Part shown: positions 32,013 to 41,841 of the stretch, in pieces | How positions within the stretch are numbered: position 1 is the stretch's first letter | Layout of the letters: each line of letters begins with the position of its first letter | Translations under genes and position numbers: made by a program | Assembly: GCF_017377775.1 (NCBI RefSeq) | Contig: NZ_JAFVLN010000001.1 | Coordinates: 868,001-932,000 of the forward strand | Reading direction: 5' to 3' | Source of the DNA: Streptomyces sp. VRA16 Mangrove soil | GTDB taxonomy: Bacteria; Actinomycetota; Actinomycetes; Streptomycetales; Streptomycetaceae | DNA: 64,000 nucleotides | Notes under the pieces: generated by a model | Told to the model about the DNA's origin: nothing | What the model saw: the letters and a program-made list of their open reading frames with translations, nothing else | The model's database searches: none

Positions 32013-32815
32013 CCGGCAACGCCTTCGACCTCGGCCTGGCCGGGCAGAGCGCCGTCGTCACCGGCGCCGGCCGGGGCATCGGCCTTGCGGTCACCGAGGG
32101 CCTCCTGGCAGCCGGCGCCCGTGTGGTCGCCGGGACCAGGACCCGTAGCGAGGCACTCGACGACCTGATCAAGCAGGGCGCCGAACTGACCGTCGTGGAG
32201 GTCGACCTGGCCACCCCCGACGGGCCGGCCACGCTCGTCGCCGCCGCGGCCGAACTGCACGGCGGGCTCGATGTCCTGGTCAACAACGTCGGTGCGGTGC
32301 GACCGCGGGTCGACGGATTCCTGGCCACTACGGACGCGGACTGGGACTGGACGTTCACGATGAACGTCATGGCGGCCGTCCGCGCCACCCGCAGCGCGCT
32401 GCCGCACCTGATCGCCACCGGGGACGGCCGCATCGTCACCGTCTCCTCGGTCAACGCCCGACTGCCCGACCCGCTGGTCATCGACTACGGCGCCGCCAAA
32501 GCAGCCCTGACCAACTTCTGCAAGGCACTGTCCAAGCAGGTGGGACCGCAGGGCGTACGCGTCAACTCGGTGAGTCCCGGCCCGGTCGAGACCTCGCTGT
32601 GGAGGGGCGCCGACGGTGTGGCCGTGGCGGTCGGGGCGAGCCTGGGCGTGGCCCCGAGCGCCGTCGCGGAGACCGCCGCGGCCGAAGCGGTCACCGGCCG
32701 CTTCACTCGGCCTTCCGAAGTGGCCGATCTGGTCCTGTTCCTGGCCGGCCGGTGTTCCGGCAACGTCACCGGCTCCGACTTCGTCATCGACGGCGGCATG
32801 ACCGACGCCCTGTGA
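32009..32815 (+). CDS. Short-chain dehydrogenase/reductase
   Basis: 268 residues of the classical SDR type: cofactor loop TGAGRGIGLA, NNVG, catalytic Ser in VSSVNA and YGAAK (Y-x3-K). The C-terminus ends in DFVIDGGMTDAL. The Arg after the second beta strand (AGTRTRS) suggests NADP(H). It starts at GTG overlapping the previous stop, so it is made together with the hydrolase. Confidence 0.92.
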   Translation: MTGNAFDLGLAGQSAVVTGAGRGIGLAVTEGLLAAGARVVAGTRTRSEALDDLIKQGAELTVVEVDLATPDGPATLVAAAAELHGGLDVLVNNVGAVRPRVDGFLATTDADWDWTFTMNVMAAVRATRSALPHLIATGDGRIVTVSSVNARLPDPLVIDYGAAKAALTNFCKALSKQVGPQGVRVNSVSPGPVETSLWRGADGVAVAVGASLGVAPSAVAETAAAEAVTGRFTRPSEVADLVLFLAGRCSGNVTGSDFVIDGGMTDAL

Positions 32816-32875
32816 ACCAGCCCCTGACTGGGGCTGTCGCCACTCCGTCACCACCCCCTCACCTCGGAGAACCGG

Positions 32876-33865
32876 TTGAGATTTCACCTGCCCAAGAGCC
32901 GCCGACTGCGGGGCCTCGCCCTGGCCGCGCTCCTCGCCCTCGGCACCGCCACGTTCAGCGCGGCCCCGGCGGCCCCCGCGTCGGCCTCGTCCGCCGGCGA
33001 GCGGTTGCCCGCGGGGTTCAGCGAGCACAAGACCCGCGCCGCCGGCATCGGCCTCCACTACGTCGTCGGAGGGCACGGACCGACGCTGATGCTGCTTCAC
33101 GGATACCCGCAGACCTGGTACGAGTGGCACGACATCATGCCCGCCTTGGCGGAGCACTACACGGTCATCGCCCCCGACCTGCCCGGCGCCGGGCAGAGCG
33201 ACGCCCCGCGCTCCGGCTACGACAAGAAGACGATGGCCGCCGAACTGCACGCCCTGCTGGTGTCGCTCGGCAAGGACAGCGACGTACGGATCGTCGGCCA
33301 CGACATCGGCACGATGGTCGCCTACTCCTACGCCGCCCAGTACCCGGCCACCGTGAAGAAGCTCGTCCTGAGCGAGGCCCCGATCCCGGACCGCGGCATC
33401 TACAAGATCCCCTCACTGACCGAGAAGGGGCCCGGGGTGTGGAACTTCGGGTTCTTCAACCTGGCCAGCGGCCTGCCGGAAGACATGATCAAGGGCCGCG
33501 AGGTCGCCTGGACCGCCGGATTCATCGGCGGGTTCGAGGGCGTCCCCGGCGCGGTGAGCCCGGCCGACATCCGCGTGTACGCCCACTACCTGCGCGACCC
33601 CGCGCACATGAGGGCGAGCCTGGCCTGGTTCCGCGTGTTCCCGCAGGACATCAGCGACAACGAGCAGTTCCGGAAGACGCCCCTGCCGATGCCGGTGCTC
33701 GCCATCGGCGCCTCGGGCAGCCTCGGCGAGAGCGTGGGCGAGCAGGTCGAGGAGTACGCCTCCGACGTCACCCCGGCCACCGTCCCGGACTCCGGCCACT
33801 GGATCTATGAGGAGCACCCCCAGGAGCTGACCGCCGCCCTGCTCGCCTTCCTCGGCCGGTCCTGA
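32876..33865 (+). CDS. Secreted alpha/beta hydrolase, epoxide-hydrolase-like
   Basis: 329 residues from TTG 32876 (CGGAGA upstream). A signal peptide covers about 1-39 (RRLRGLALAALLALGT, ending ASASS). The core has HGYPQTWYEW (oxyanion HGxP), the Asp nucleophile in VGHDIGTMVAY and a C-terminal His in PDSGHWIYEE. Asp as nucleophile marks the epoxide hydrolase/haloacetate dehalogenase branch. It is the fourth gene of the hydrolase unit. Confidence 0.9.
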   Translation: MRFHLPKSRRLRGLALAALLALGTATFSAAPAAPASASSAGERLPAGFSEHKTRAAGIGLHYVVGGHGPTLMLLHGYPQTWYEWHDIMPALAEHYTVIAPDLPGAGQSDAPRSGYDKKTMAAELHALLVSLGKDSDVRIVGHDIGTMVAYSYAAQYPATVKKLVLSEAPIPDRGIYKIPSLTEKGPGVWNFGFFNLASGLPEDMIKGREVAWTAGFIGGFEGVPGAVSPADIRVYAHYLRDPAHMRASLAWFRVFPQDISDNEQFRKTPLPMPVLAIGASGSLGESVGEQVEEYASDVTPATVPDSGHWIYEEHPQELTAALLAFLGRS

Positions 33866-33891
33866 CCCGCCCCACCGCCCCAGGAGCTGTG

Positions 33892-34371
33892 ATGATCAAA
33901 GAGTTTCCCTCCTTCGAAGCGACCCCGGAGCGTGAGCCGTTCTGGTTCCTCGGCGGGCAGGCCAGGATCCTGCTTCCGGGCTCCGCGACCGGCAACGCCG
34001 TGAGCCTGATGGAGTTCTCGGACCCGAGCGGCCACGCACCGCCCCTGCACGCGCACGAGAACGAGGAAGAACTGTGGTTCGTCCTCGACGGTGAGGTGTC
34101 GTTCTTCGTCGGCAACGAGCGCCACGATCTGACACCCGGACAGGTCGCCCACGGCCCGCGCGGTGTGCCGCACAGCTACCTCGTCCGCTCCGCCGAGGGC
34201 GCCCGGATCGCCGTCGTCTTCAGCCCGGCCCGCATCGAGGAGTGGTTCAGGGCCAACGGGACCCCGGTCGCCGAGGCCGGGGACCTGCCGCCGGCTTTCG
34301 ACCTGGCGGCTGTCGTGGCCTCGGCCGAGGCCTTCCGCCTGCGCGTCACCGGTCCGCCGCCCGCCCTGTGA
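33892..34371 (+). CDS. Cupin-domain protein
   Basis: 159 residues. A single cupin barrel: PPLHAHENEEELWFVLDGEV is motif 1 (two His and one Glu for metal), PHSYLVRSAE is motif 2. The ATG at 33892 has AGGAG 5 bases before it; the GTG one codon earlier is too close. The function may be a small dioxygenase, isomerase or sensor. It sits between two alpha/beta hydrolases of the unit. Confidence 0.88.
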   Translation: MIKEFPSFEATPEREPFWFLGGQARILLPGSATGNAVSLMEFSDPSGHAPPLHAHENEEELWFVLDGEVSFFVGNERHDLTPGQVAHGPRGVPHSYLVRSAEGARIAVVFSPARIEEWFRANGTPVAEAGDLPPAFDLAAVVASAEAFRLRVTGPPPAL

Positions 34372-34409
34372 CCCGCAACCCGGACCTCACGTCCCCGAAG
34401 TAGAGCGAC

Positions 34410-35255
34410 ATGACCGACATCGCGCCCGCTGCGTCCGGCCGGGCCCTGTCACGCCGCAAAGGCGTCACCATCGCCGCGCTCGTGGCCGCGCTGGTCGCCG
34501 TCCCGGCAAGCACCATGGCTGCCCCCGGCACGTCGGGCACCACCGCCACCCACACGGTCAAGCCGACGGTCGTCCTGGTGCACGGCGCCTTCGCCGACTC
34601 GTCGAGTTGGAACGGCGTCGTGGCACGGCTGGAACACGAGGGCTATCCGGTCGTGGGCGTGGCGAACCCGCTGCGCGACCTGGCCGGTGACTCCGCCTAC
34701 CTGTCCAGCGTCCTGGACACCGTCCCCGGGCCGGTCGTCCTGGTTGGGCACTCCTACGGCGGCGCCGTGATCACCGACGCGGCGGCGGGCCACGCCAACG
34801 TCAAGGCCCTGGTCTACGTCGCGGCCTTCGCGCCCGACGAGGGCGAGAGCGCCCTGGAGATCACGGGCGGCCATCCCGGCAGCCAACTGCCGTCGGCGCT
34901 CGTGGTGCGGACGTTCCCCGGCGGACAGGAAGCCTCCATAGACCCTGCGTCCTTCCGACGAGTCTTCGCCGGGGACGTGTCGTCCCGCGAGGCCCGCCTC
35001 ATGGCGGCCGCGCAACGCCCGGTCGCCCTGGCCGCCTTGGGCGCGCCCAGCAGCGCACCGGCGTGGCGGTCCATACCGTCCTGGTATCTGGTCGCGGGCG
35101 CCGACCGGGCCATCCCGCCGGCGGCCGAGCAGGCCATGGCCCGGCGCGCCCACGCGCACACCGTCACGGTCCCGGGCGCCTCGCACGCCGTGGCGGTCTC
35201 GCACCCCCGGGCCGTCGCGGACCTCATCGAGGCGGCCGCGCGGGCCACCGACTGA
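34410..35255 (+). CDS. Secreted alpha/beta hydrolase, EstC-like esterase
   Basis: 281 residues. An N-terminal basic stretch plus hydrophobic segment (about 17-38, ending STMAAPG) is an export signal. The core has VLVHGAFADSSSW, the nucleophile motif VGHSYGG, Asp in VAGADRAIP and His in VPGASHAVA. It resembles the pyrethroid hydrolase/salicylate esterase-like group. It is the last gene of the hydrolase unit and is followed by a terminator hairpin. Confidence 0.9.
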   Translation: MTDIAPAASGRALSRRKGVTIAALVAALVAVPASTMAAPGTSGTTATHTVKPTVVLVHGAFADSSSWNGVVARLEHEGYPVVGVANPLRDLAGDSAYLSSVLDTVPGPVVLVGHSYGGAVITDAAAGHANVKALVYVAAFAPDEGESALEITGGHPGSQLPSALVVRTFPGGQEASIDPASFRRVFAGDVSSREARLMAAAQRPVALAALGAPSSAPAWRSIPSWYLVAGADRAIPPAAEQAMARRAHAHTVTVPGASHAVAVSHPRAVADLIEAAARATD

Positions 35256-35273
35256 CCGGACGCGCCTCACTGG

Positions 35274-35303
35274 GCGGGACCACGCGACCACGCGTGGTCC
35301 CGC
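35274..35303. terminator. Hairpin terminator between convergent genes
   Basis: GCGGGACCACGCG (35274-35286) and its perfect complement (35291-35303) with an ACCA loop, followed by TTCTCC. It stands between the last hydrolase and the convergent LAL regulator and may serve both directions. Confidence 0.75.
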
Positions 35304-35384
35304 TTCTCCATGGTGTTCGGTTCGCTGTCGTCCCGTTCCGCGTCGTTCCGTTCTGCCCACGCCCCTGAGGGCTCTGGGCGAGGC

Positions 35385-38159
35385 TCACCCTTCTTCGCCC
35401 AGCACTGAGCGCAGCCGCCGCCGCGAGGTGATGTCCAGCTTCCGGAACACCTTGTTGAGGTGGTACTCGACAGTCGAGCGCGTGATGAACAACCGCGCCG
35501 CGATCTCGGCGTTCGTCGACCCCGCGGCAGCCAGCCCGGCGATCCGCCGCTCCTGGGGCGTCAGTTCGTGCGCGGAGCGCGGGGCCCGTTTCCGGGTGCG
35601 CTCGCCGGTGGCGAGCAACTCGACGCGCGCACGCTCGGCGAAGGCCGCCGCGCCCATGCGTGAGAACATCTCATGCGCGGTGCGCAGTTCGACACGGGCG
35701 TCCGCGCGACGCCTGCGCCGGCGCAGCCATTCACCGTGCAGCAGGTGCGTCCGCGCCAGGTCTGTTCGCGCCCGCGTGCGACCGAGCAGGTCCACGGACT
35801 GCGTGAAGAAGACCTCTGCCTGGCCGTCGTCGGCCATCAGCGCCCGGCACCGGGCCAGCAACCCCAGAGCCCAGGGCGTGCCGGCCAGCGGCGCGCGCTC
35901 CTCCAACCGCCCCAGGGCCTCCTTCGCCTTGGCGTGGTCGCCGGACCGCACCGAGGCCTCCACGAGGTCCGGCAGCGCGCGGCACACGGCTCCGGCGTTG
36001 TCGTTGGCGAAAGCCACCTCGGCGTGGGCTGCGGCTTCCGCGTAGCGTCCGAGGCTGAGGTCCAGCACGGTCAGGCAGTTGCGGGCCCAGTCGGCCAGAC
36101 CGCCGTGCGCATGACGTGTCGCCAGGTCGCGGACGAGCGCGTTCGCCGCGGACCGGGCCTCCGTCTCCTGGCCCCTCCACGCCAGGAGCTCCACCTGGAA
36201 CGCCGGGCCCGACGGCTGCCCTATGACGGTCGCGAGTTCCTGGGACTCGTCCAGGCAGGCAGCGGCCGCTGCGAACCGGCCGGCCCGCAGCTCCCAGGTG
36301 GATCGGACCAGCAGCGTGGACCGCAGCGCCCCCAATGCGCCGATGCGGCGCTCGTGTTCCTCGAGGAACCTGGCGGCCTCGTCGCCGGCGGTGTCGTCCC
36401 AGATCTCCTCGGCGGCGTAGAGGGCGAGAGTCGCCAGGCGTACGCCGTGTTCGCGCACGTCGCTTTCCCGGCCCATGGGGGCGAGCGCCGCCCGGAGCAC
36501 GGGGACCGCCGGCGGGTAGCCACGGTGCAGCCGTAGGGCGAAGCCCTGAAGGAGCAGGTCGGCACCGGCGGGCGGCGCCGACCGCAGGGCCGGCGAGGCC
36601 AGGACCGCCGCCGCGAACTCCTTGAGTACGAGCGGGTCGTGGTCGCTGCACAAGGCCGCCAGAAGGCCTTCCCGCAGCATCGAGCGGGACAGGGCGGGGT
36701 CGGTTCCGGCAACGGTGCCGGCTGCCGCCATGAGCTGCGACAGGACACCTCCGATGCGCTCGAAGTAGATGTCGGTCGTCGCCCTGGTGTGCAGCGCACG
36801 GGCCTGAAGTATCGGGTCGCCGGAGACGAGGAGCGGTTCGGCCCGCTCGAGCATGGCCTGCGCCGCGGTCGGGTCCCCGAGAACGAGGTGCGCCCTGGCC
36901 GCGTCGACGAGCCGGACCGCCCGATCCGTGACCGACAGTTCAGCCGCACGGGCCAGGAACGCGGCGCGCGCGGCATAACCGCCCCGGGCCCCCGCCAGTT
37001 CCGAAGCCGCGTCGAGTTCGTCGGCCACCGCCTCGTCCAGCCCGATCGTCGCCTCCGCCCGGTGCCAGGCCCGGCGTTCGGGCAACCGGAGCCGATCGCT
37101 GGCCGCGGCGAGCGCCGCGTGGACCCGGCGGCGCTCGCCGGCGTCGGCACCGCTGTACACGGCGGACCGGATGAGCGGGTGACGGAACTCGATGCGTCGG
37201 CCGTGCGTGAGGACGCCGGCCGATATCGCCGCGTCCGCGGCCGTGGCGGGGACGCCCAACTCTCCTGCGGCGCACCACAGGAGCAGAGCGTTCTCCGGTG
37301 GCGCGGCCGACAGCAGCAACAGGAAGGACCGGGTCTCGTCGGGAAGCCCCTGGACCAGTCGCCCGAAATGCGTTTCCAACCTGGCCCCGACCGGAAGCGG
37401 TTCGCGCAACGGCGCCGTTCCGGCCAGGTGCGCCGGGCTGAGCGCGTCGACGCTCTCGATCAACGCCAGCGGGTTCCCGCCGGTGTCGGCGACGATGCGC
37501 GAGGACACCGCGGGATCCAGTCGCCCGGCGACGTTCCGCCCGAGCAACTCGTGCGCGTCGGCGTCGGCCAGTCCGCGCACCGGCAGCACCACGAGTCCTT
37601 CGAACGCCCCGGGCCCCGGCATGTCCGCACGGCCGGCGACGACGAGACCGACGGCCTCGGCGCCGAGCCGGCGGCCGACGAACGCCAGCGCGTCGTGCGA
37701 CTCGCGGTCGAGCCACTGCACGTCGTCGACCAGGCACAGCAGGGGCTGCTCCGAAGCCGCGTCCGCCAGAAGCGTCAAGGACGCCATGCCGACGAGGTAG
37801 CGGTCGGCGGGCGGCCCGGAGAGGAGTCCGAAAGCCGAGGCGAGGGCCTCGTACTGCGGAGGCGGCAAGGCGTCGAGACGGCTCAGGAACGGTCGCAGCA
37901 GGCGGTGCAGCGCCGCGAAGCCGAGTTGTGCCTCGGACTCGACGCCCGCGGTGCGCACCACGACCAGGTCCGTGGCGATCCCTGCCATATGGTCCAGGAG
38001 GCTGGTCTTGCCGATGCCTGCTTCGCCGACGAGGACCAGCGCCGCACTCATGCCGTCGCGTACACCGTCCAACAGGGCGGTCAGGGCCCGCAGTTCTTCA
38101 TGTCGACCGGTGAGCGGCAGCTGTCGGCGCCGGGCGTCGACAGGGAGGTGTCCAGCCAT
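35385..38159 (-). CDS. LAL-type LuxR-family regulator with AAA/STAND ATPase
   Basis: 924 residues. The N-terminal ATPase has Walker A GEAGIGKTSLLDHM and Walker B LLCLVDDVQWLD. A long TPR-like middle follows. The C-terminal LuxR helix-turn-helix is LTPQERRIAGLAAAGSTNAE plus STVEYHLNKVFRKL. Such large ATP-binding regulators activate metabolite or catabolic operons. It is convergent with the hydrolase unit and 49 bp downstream of a second LAL gene in the same direction. Confidence 0.93.
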   Translation of the reverse strand: MAGHLPVDARRRQLPLTGRHEELRALTALLDGVRDGMSAALVLVGEAGIGKTSLLDHMAGIATDLVVVRTAGVESEAQLGFAALHRLLRPFLSRLDALPPPQYEALASAFGLLSGPPADRYLVGMASLTLLADAASEQPLLCLVDDVQWLDRESHDALAFVGRRLGAEAVGLVVAGRADMPGPGAFEGLVVLPVRGLADADAHELLGRNVAGRLDPAVSSRIVADTGGNPLALIESVDALSPAHLAGTAPLREPLPVGARLETHFGRLVQGLPDETRSFLLLLSAAPPENALLLWCAAGELGVPATAADAAISAGVLTHGRRIEFRHPLIRSAVYSGADAGERRRVHAALAAASDRLRLPERRAWHRAEATIGLDEAVADELDAASELAGARGGYAARAAFLARAAELSVTDRAVRLVDAARAHLVLGDPTAAQAMLERAEPLLVSGDPILQARALHTRATTDIYFERIGGVLSQLMAAAGTVAGTDPALSRSMLREGLLAALCSDHDPLVLKEFAAAVLASPALRSAPPAGADLLLQGFALRLHRGYPPAVPVLRAALAPMGRESDVREHGVRLATLALYAAEEIWDDTAGDEAARFLEEHERRIGALGALRSTLLVRSTWELRAGRFAAAAACLDESQELATVIGQPSGPAFQVELLAWRGQETEARSAANALVRDLATRHAHGGLADWARNCLTVLDLSLGRYAEAAAHAEVAFANDNAGAVCRALPDLVEASVRSGDHAKAKEALGRLEERAPLAGTPWALGLLARCRALMADDGQAEVFFTQSVDLLGRTRARTDLARTHLLHGEWLRRRRRRADARVELRTAHEMFSRMGAAAFAERARVELLATGERTRKRAPRSAHELTPQERRIAGLAAAGSTNAEIAARLFITRSTVEYHLNKVFRKLDITSRRRLRSVLGEEG

Positions 38160-38208
38160 GCTTCCCAGCGAATCACCCGGCCCCCCGGGGGGTCCCTAGG
38201 GACGAACC

Positions 38209-41061
38209 CTAGTCCGGTCGTCCAGGCGTGCGGAGCTGCTGATTCCGCAGTGCGTCCGCCAGTCGACGCCGCGACGATATGCCCAGTTTGGCGTAGATGT
38301 TGGACAGGTGGTACTCCACCGTCTTCTGGCTGATGTAGAGCTCTGCCGCGGCCTCCTGGTTCGTCCGCCCGCCGGCGACGAGATGGGCCACCGACAACTC
38401 CCGCTCGGTCAGCGCCGGTACGCGGCTGCGGACCGGCGCGGAGGCGGTGAGCCCGATCGCCGCCAGGTCCGCGTCGCAGCGCTCCAGGAACGGTGCGGCC
38501 CGCAGCGCGCCGAACCGGTCGTGAGCCGACTTGAACCATCGCGCGGCCTCCCGTCGCGAACCGGAACTCGTCGCCACCAGAAGCTTGCCGTAACTGTGCT
38601 CCAGCATCGCGCGGAACAGGGGAGCGGTGTCACCGTCCTCGTCCGGCGTCCCGGTGGCGGCGTTCGCGTAGATCTCCAGGGCGTCCCGCGGGCGGCCCCG
38701 GGCTTCGGCCAGCCGGCCGCTGAGCCACGCGAGGACGACCCGCATGTACCCGGTGCCGTCATAGCCCGCACGAAGGTCGTCCAGCGCGAGGGCCGCGGCA
38801 ACCAACTGCCCCGTTCCCGTCAGCGCTTCGACGAGCAGCGACTGCTGCCACAGCCAGAAGGGTTTGAACCGAAGGCGGATCCGCTCGTCGCGGCCGGCGG
38901 TCCCACGGTCGATCAATGGTTCCAGCGCCCCCAGTACGGCCGTGTGGTCGGCGCGGGCCTGTGCCAGCATCGCGTGGGCCAGCGCGGCGTAGACAGTCTC
39001 CGTGGGCGGCGACCCCAGTGCCTCGGTGACCCGGGACAGGGTGTCCGCATGGCCCTGCGCGGCCTCCCACTGCCCGCGGCCGGCCTCGACGCACACGGTC
39101 GCGAACCAGGCGGGCGCGTCACCGAGTACGTGGTCCTGGATCGCGGCGATCGCCAGCGCCCGCTCCGCCGCGGACTCGCTTGCGTTCCAGTCGCCCGCCA
39201 GATACTCGAGGACCGCCAGCAACGACAGGGAAAGATGGCTGAGTTTCGACCCCGCGCCCTGCTGGTCGCGACGGGCGACCGTCGCCAGATCGGCGCGCGC
39301 CGCGGGAAGCCGGCCCAGGAACAGATGCATGACTCCGCGTGTGGCCAGTGTGTCCAGTTGGTGGTCCGCCGCCTCTGCGGCCACGGTGGGCAGATGCGTC
39401 AGGTCCCGCAGCGCGGCGCGCGGCCCCTGGTCCCACATGCGGCCGGTCGCGAGCACCGCGCGGGTGAAGTCGGACGTGGCGGGGTCGAGATCCCCGACGG
39501 CCAGCGTCTTGCCGGCGATGTCCACGGTCTCGGCGCCACGGCTGTGCCGGATCGTGACGACGGTGAGGAACGTCCCCGCCAGGACGGCGGTCCAGCCGGA
39601 GTCCGGGTCGGCGAGTGCCTGTTGCCAGGCCTCGGTGAGCCGGGCCTCGGCGGCGACGAAGCGGCCGTCCAGCAGGTCCATGACACCGAGAATGCAGGTA
39701 CGCAGGGTTCCCGGCGCACAGTCCTCGACCTGTGACCTCAACTTCACGGCCGTCACGGGCTGCAGTGTGAGCAGCGACTGGGCGCAGGCGGTCAGCAGCC
39801 GCCGTTCCCGGTCCGCGCGGTCGTCGGACAACGACGAGGCCCACAGCAACCGCGTGGCCGCCAGGGCATTGCGGCCGGCGACGGCCTCGCCCCGCGCGGA
39901 CTGCTCCAGCTCTGCGGCCAGGCCTGCATCGGCGGAGGTGGCCGCGGCGACGCGGTGGGCCCAGGCCGCGGCCGTGCCGACCACACCGGCAGCGGCGGCG
40001 TGCAGGGCGCGGCGCCGTTCCGGGGCGATCGCGTCGTAGATGGCGTCCCGCTGGAGCGCGTGCACCAGGGCGACAGGGCTCTCGGATTCGGCCGGCCACC
40101 ATCGTGCGAGCCCGGCCGCCAGCGCAGGCCCGACCGCGCGGGTCGGGTCCGCGAGCGCGGCGATCTGCCCGACGGTCACGAGGGGCAGCCGGGTGTCCAG
40201 CACCGCCATCGCTTCGAGGAGGGCCACGGAATCCGGCGGGATCTGCTCCAGCAGGGACGTGATGCCGATCCGGAGCGTCCGGGCGATCGGCCACCGCTGC
40301 GCCTCGTCGTCCTGAAGCGTCGAAACCGGGACCTCTGCCAGAACCGTCCGCAGATAGAGGGGATGCCCCTTGGTGTACGTGTGCAGGCGCTCGACCAGGC
40401 CCGGTGCCGGACGTACATCGAGCATCCGACGGGCCATCTGCGCCACGTCGTCCTCGTCGAGCCCACCGATCTCCATCCGCACCGCGCGGTCCAGGGACCG
40501 GGTCAGCCGGTCGAGGGTCTGATGCGTGCGCTCGGCATGCGACCGGGTCAACAGGACCGTCAGCACCCGGTCCGCCCAGAGCCGCCGAAGCGCGAAGCTC
40601 AACGCCTGCAGCGACAACGGATCGGCCCAGTGCGCGTCGTCGACGACGACGGCTACCGGCCCCCCGGCCTCCTGCAGCGCCCCGAGCAGCAACAGCAACT
40701 GACCGCCGACGGCATGCGGTGACACTCCGACCGGTCCGTCGTGCGCCAGCAGCGGGAACTCGGCCACCACCGCGCGGTCCAGACGCCGCATCAGTTGGCT
40801 GACGACACCACCAGGAAGGTCGGTCTCCAACGGATCACCGGTCGCCCACAGGACCGTGAAGTCCCCCAAGGAGGCCGCCAGCCGACGCGCGAGAGCGCTC
40901 TTGCCGATCCCGGCCTCGCCCTCGACGACCGCCAACCAGGCCTCACCGTCGCGCGCCTTGGCCGCGCACGCCGAGAGCTGATCGACCTCACGAAGACGCC
41001 CCACGAAAACCTCGCCGTGAGGATCCTCAGCCGCACCCGCCGTACCGCTGGCCACACTCAC
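38209..41061 (-). CDS. LAL-type LuxR-family regulator with AAA/STAND ATPase (second copy)
   Basis: 950 residues from GTG 41061 (GGGGGGA upstream). Walker A is VEGEAGIGKSALARRL and Walker B is VAVVVDDAHWAD. The C-terminal LuxR domain is LTERELSVAHLVAGGRTNQE plus KTVEYHLSNIYAKLGI. It has the same layout as the downstream LAL but the sequences differ clearly, so this is an old paralogue, not a recent copy. The 49-bp gap, with the palindromes CCCCCCGGGGGG and GTCCCTAGGGAC, suggests one transcript for both. Confidence 0.92.
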   Translation of the reverse strand: MSVASGTAGAAEDPHGEVFVGRLREVDQLSACAAKARDGEAWLAVVEGEAGIGKSALARRLAASLGDFTVLWATGDPLETDLPGGVVSQLMRRLDRAVVAEFPLLAHDGPVGVSPHAVGGQLLLLLGALQEAGGPVAVVVDDAHWADPLSLQALSFALRRLWADRVLTVLLTRSHAERTHQTLDRLTRSLDRAVRMEIGGLDEDDVAQMARRMLDVRPAPGLVERLHTYTKGHPLYLRTVLAEVPVSTLQDDEAQRWPIARTLRIGITSLLEQIPPDSVALLEAMAVLDTRLPLVTVGQIAALADPTRAVGPALAAGLARWWPAESESPVALVHALQRDAIYDAIAPERRRALHAAAAGVVGTAAAWAHRVAAATSADAGLAAELEQSARGEAVAGRNALAATRLLWASSLSDDRADRERRLLTACAQSLLTLQPVTAVKLRSQVEDCAPGTLRTCILGVMDLLDGRFVAAEARLTEAWQQALADPDSGWTAVLAGTFLTVVTIRHSRGAETVDIAGKTLAVGDLDPATSDFTRAVLATGRMWDQGPRAALRDLTHLPTVAAEAADHQLDTLATRGVMHLFLGRLPAARADLATVARRDQQGAGSKLSHLSLSLLAVLEYLAGDWNASESAAERALAIAAIQDHVLGDAPAWFATVCVEAGRGQWEAAQGHADTLSRVTEALGSPPTETVYAALAHAMLAQARADHTAVLGALEPLIDRGTAGRDERIRLRFKPFWLWQQSLLVEALTGTGQLVAAALALDDLRAGYDGTGYMRVVLAWLSGRLAEARGRPRDALEIYANAATGTPDEDGDTAPLFRAMLEHSYGKLLVATSSGSRREAARWFKSAHDRFGALRAAPFLERCDADLAAIGLTASAPVRSRVPALTERELSVAHLVAGGRTNQEAAAELYISQKTVEYHLSNIYAKLGISSRRRLADALRNQQLRTPGRPD

Positions 41062-41250
41062 GGTTCGGTCCCCCCGAATACGCTGGTCGACGCCAGCGAA
41101 ATCATACTGATGATGCCGTCTCGGCGCGGGTGCGCGGAGTGGTCCGGCCGTGATGGTGGGACGCGTTGTCGGCCCCCAGGAGCAGGACCGCGGCTGTTCC
41201 TGCGCCGGGCACCGGTTCCACGCCGTCTCCCTACTGCGGCTGGAGCCGGG

Positions 41251-41720
41251 TCACCGGCCGGGTGGGTTCGGGGGCGGTGTGAGAGCGTCGAGTTGTTCAG
41301 CGAACTCGGGGTGGGCATCGGCCAGGTAAGGGCGAGCGGCGTGGAGGGGGCGGATCAGCTCGGTGGGGTCGTCATGAGCGAGGGCCGTGTGGAGCTGGGT
41401 GAGCGGGAGGCCGGCTGGAGCGGGCAGGTCGGTGAGGGCGGTGAGCTAACCGGCGATGCGACGCAGGGCCGCTGCGTGCCGGCGGGCCCAGGCGGCGGTG
41501 GTGCGTTCGGTGGCGCGGCGTTCGCGGGTGGCCTGTACACGTTGTTCGCCGGTGGTGCCGGTGGTGCCGGCGGGGCCGGGGCGGCCGCGCAGCTAGCGGC
41601 GTTCGGCAGCCTGGCGGCTGGCCACGCGGAGGGGCCGGCGAGGTCGGCCCAGCTGGCCCCCGCGTCGCGGGCGGACTCGATCAGGCCGGTCTCCCCACCG
41701 GCGAGTTGCTCCCGCGGCAC
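41251..41720 (-). pseudogene. Decayed RheA-family (hsp18 repressor) gene
   Basis: Read across frames, the minus strand gives ETGLIESARDAGASWADLAGP, VASRQAAERR, then LRGRPGPAGTTGTTGEQRVQ and QLHTALAHDDPTELIRPL to a TGA at 41251. This is the C-terminal two thirds of the 'HSP18 transcriptional regulator' family. It has one base lost in the C-run at 41631-41634, an amber codon at 41593-41595 in place of Tyr, and another at 41446-41448 in place of Gln. The first 60 or so codons are gone. The position, divergent from hsp18, is where rheA sits in S. albus. Confidence 0.82.
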
Positions 41721-41730
41721 CGTCCTCCAT

Positions 41731-41749
41731 CGTCATCACTTGGACGACA
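41731..41749. promoter_or_regulatory. Second, imperfect RheA-like operator
   Basis: CGTCATC-ACTTG-GACGACA resembles TGTCATC-N5-GATGACA with one change in each half. It is centred 26 bp upstream of the perfect site. Confidence 0.55.
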
Positions 41750-41755
41750 TCGAGA

Positions 41756-41784
41756 TTGTCATCCATTGGATGACATGCTACAAC
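41756..41784 (+). promoter_or_regulatory. hsp18 promoter with perfect RheA operator
   Basis: TGTCATC-CATTG-GATGACA (41757-41775) is an exact match to the RheA operator TGTCATC-N5-GATGACA known from S. albus. It overlaps a -35 TTGTCA (41756-41761) spaced 17 bp from -10 TACAAC (41779-41784). Binding would block RNA polymerase. Transcription would start near 41791, about 50 bases before the hsp18 ATG. Confidence 0.85.
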
Positions 41785-41841
41785 GGTGTCCGTGAAGCGC
41801 ATTGGCAGTCACTGACTGAACCTGCTGGAGGTGTGTTCGCC

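Noticed and set aside
38160..38208. Terminator between the two LAL genes
   Set aside because: The two GC palindromes have no loop and no T-run, and the 49-bp gap fits one transcript.
41355..41720. Intact 121-codon gene rich in Pro-Ala
   Set aside because: After about 30 residues this frame departs from the RheA-family sequence that continues in another frame; it is a frameshifted pseudogene.
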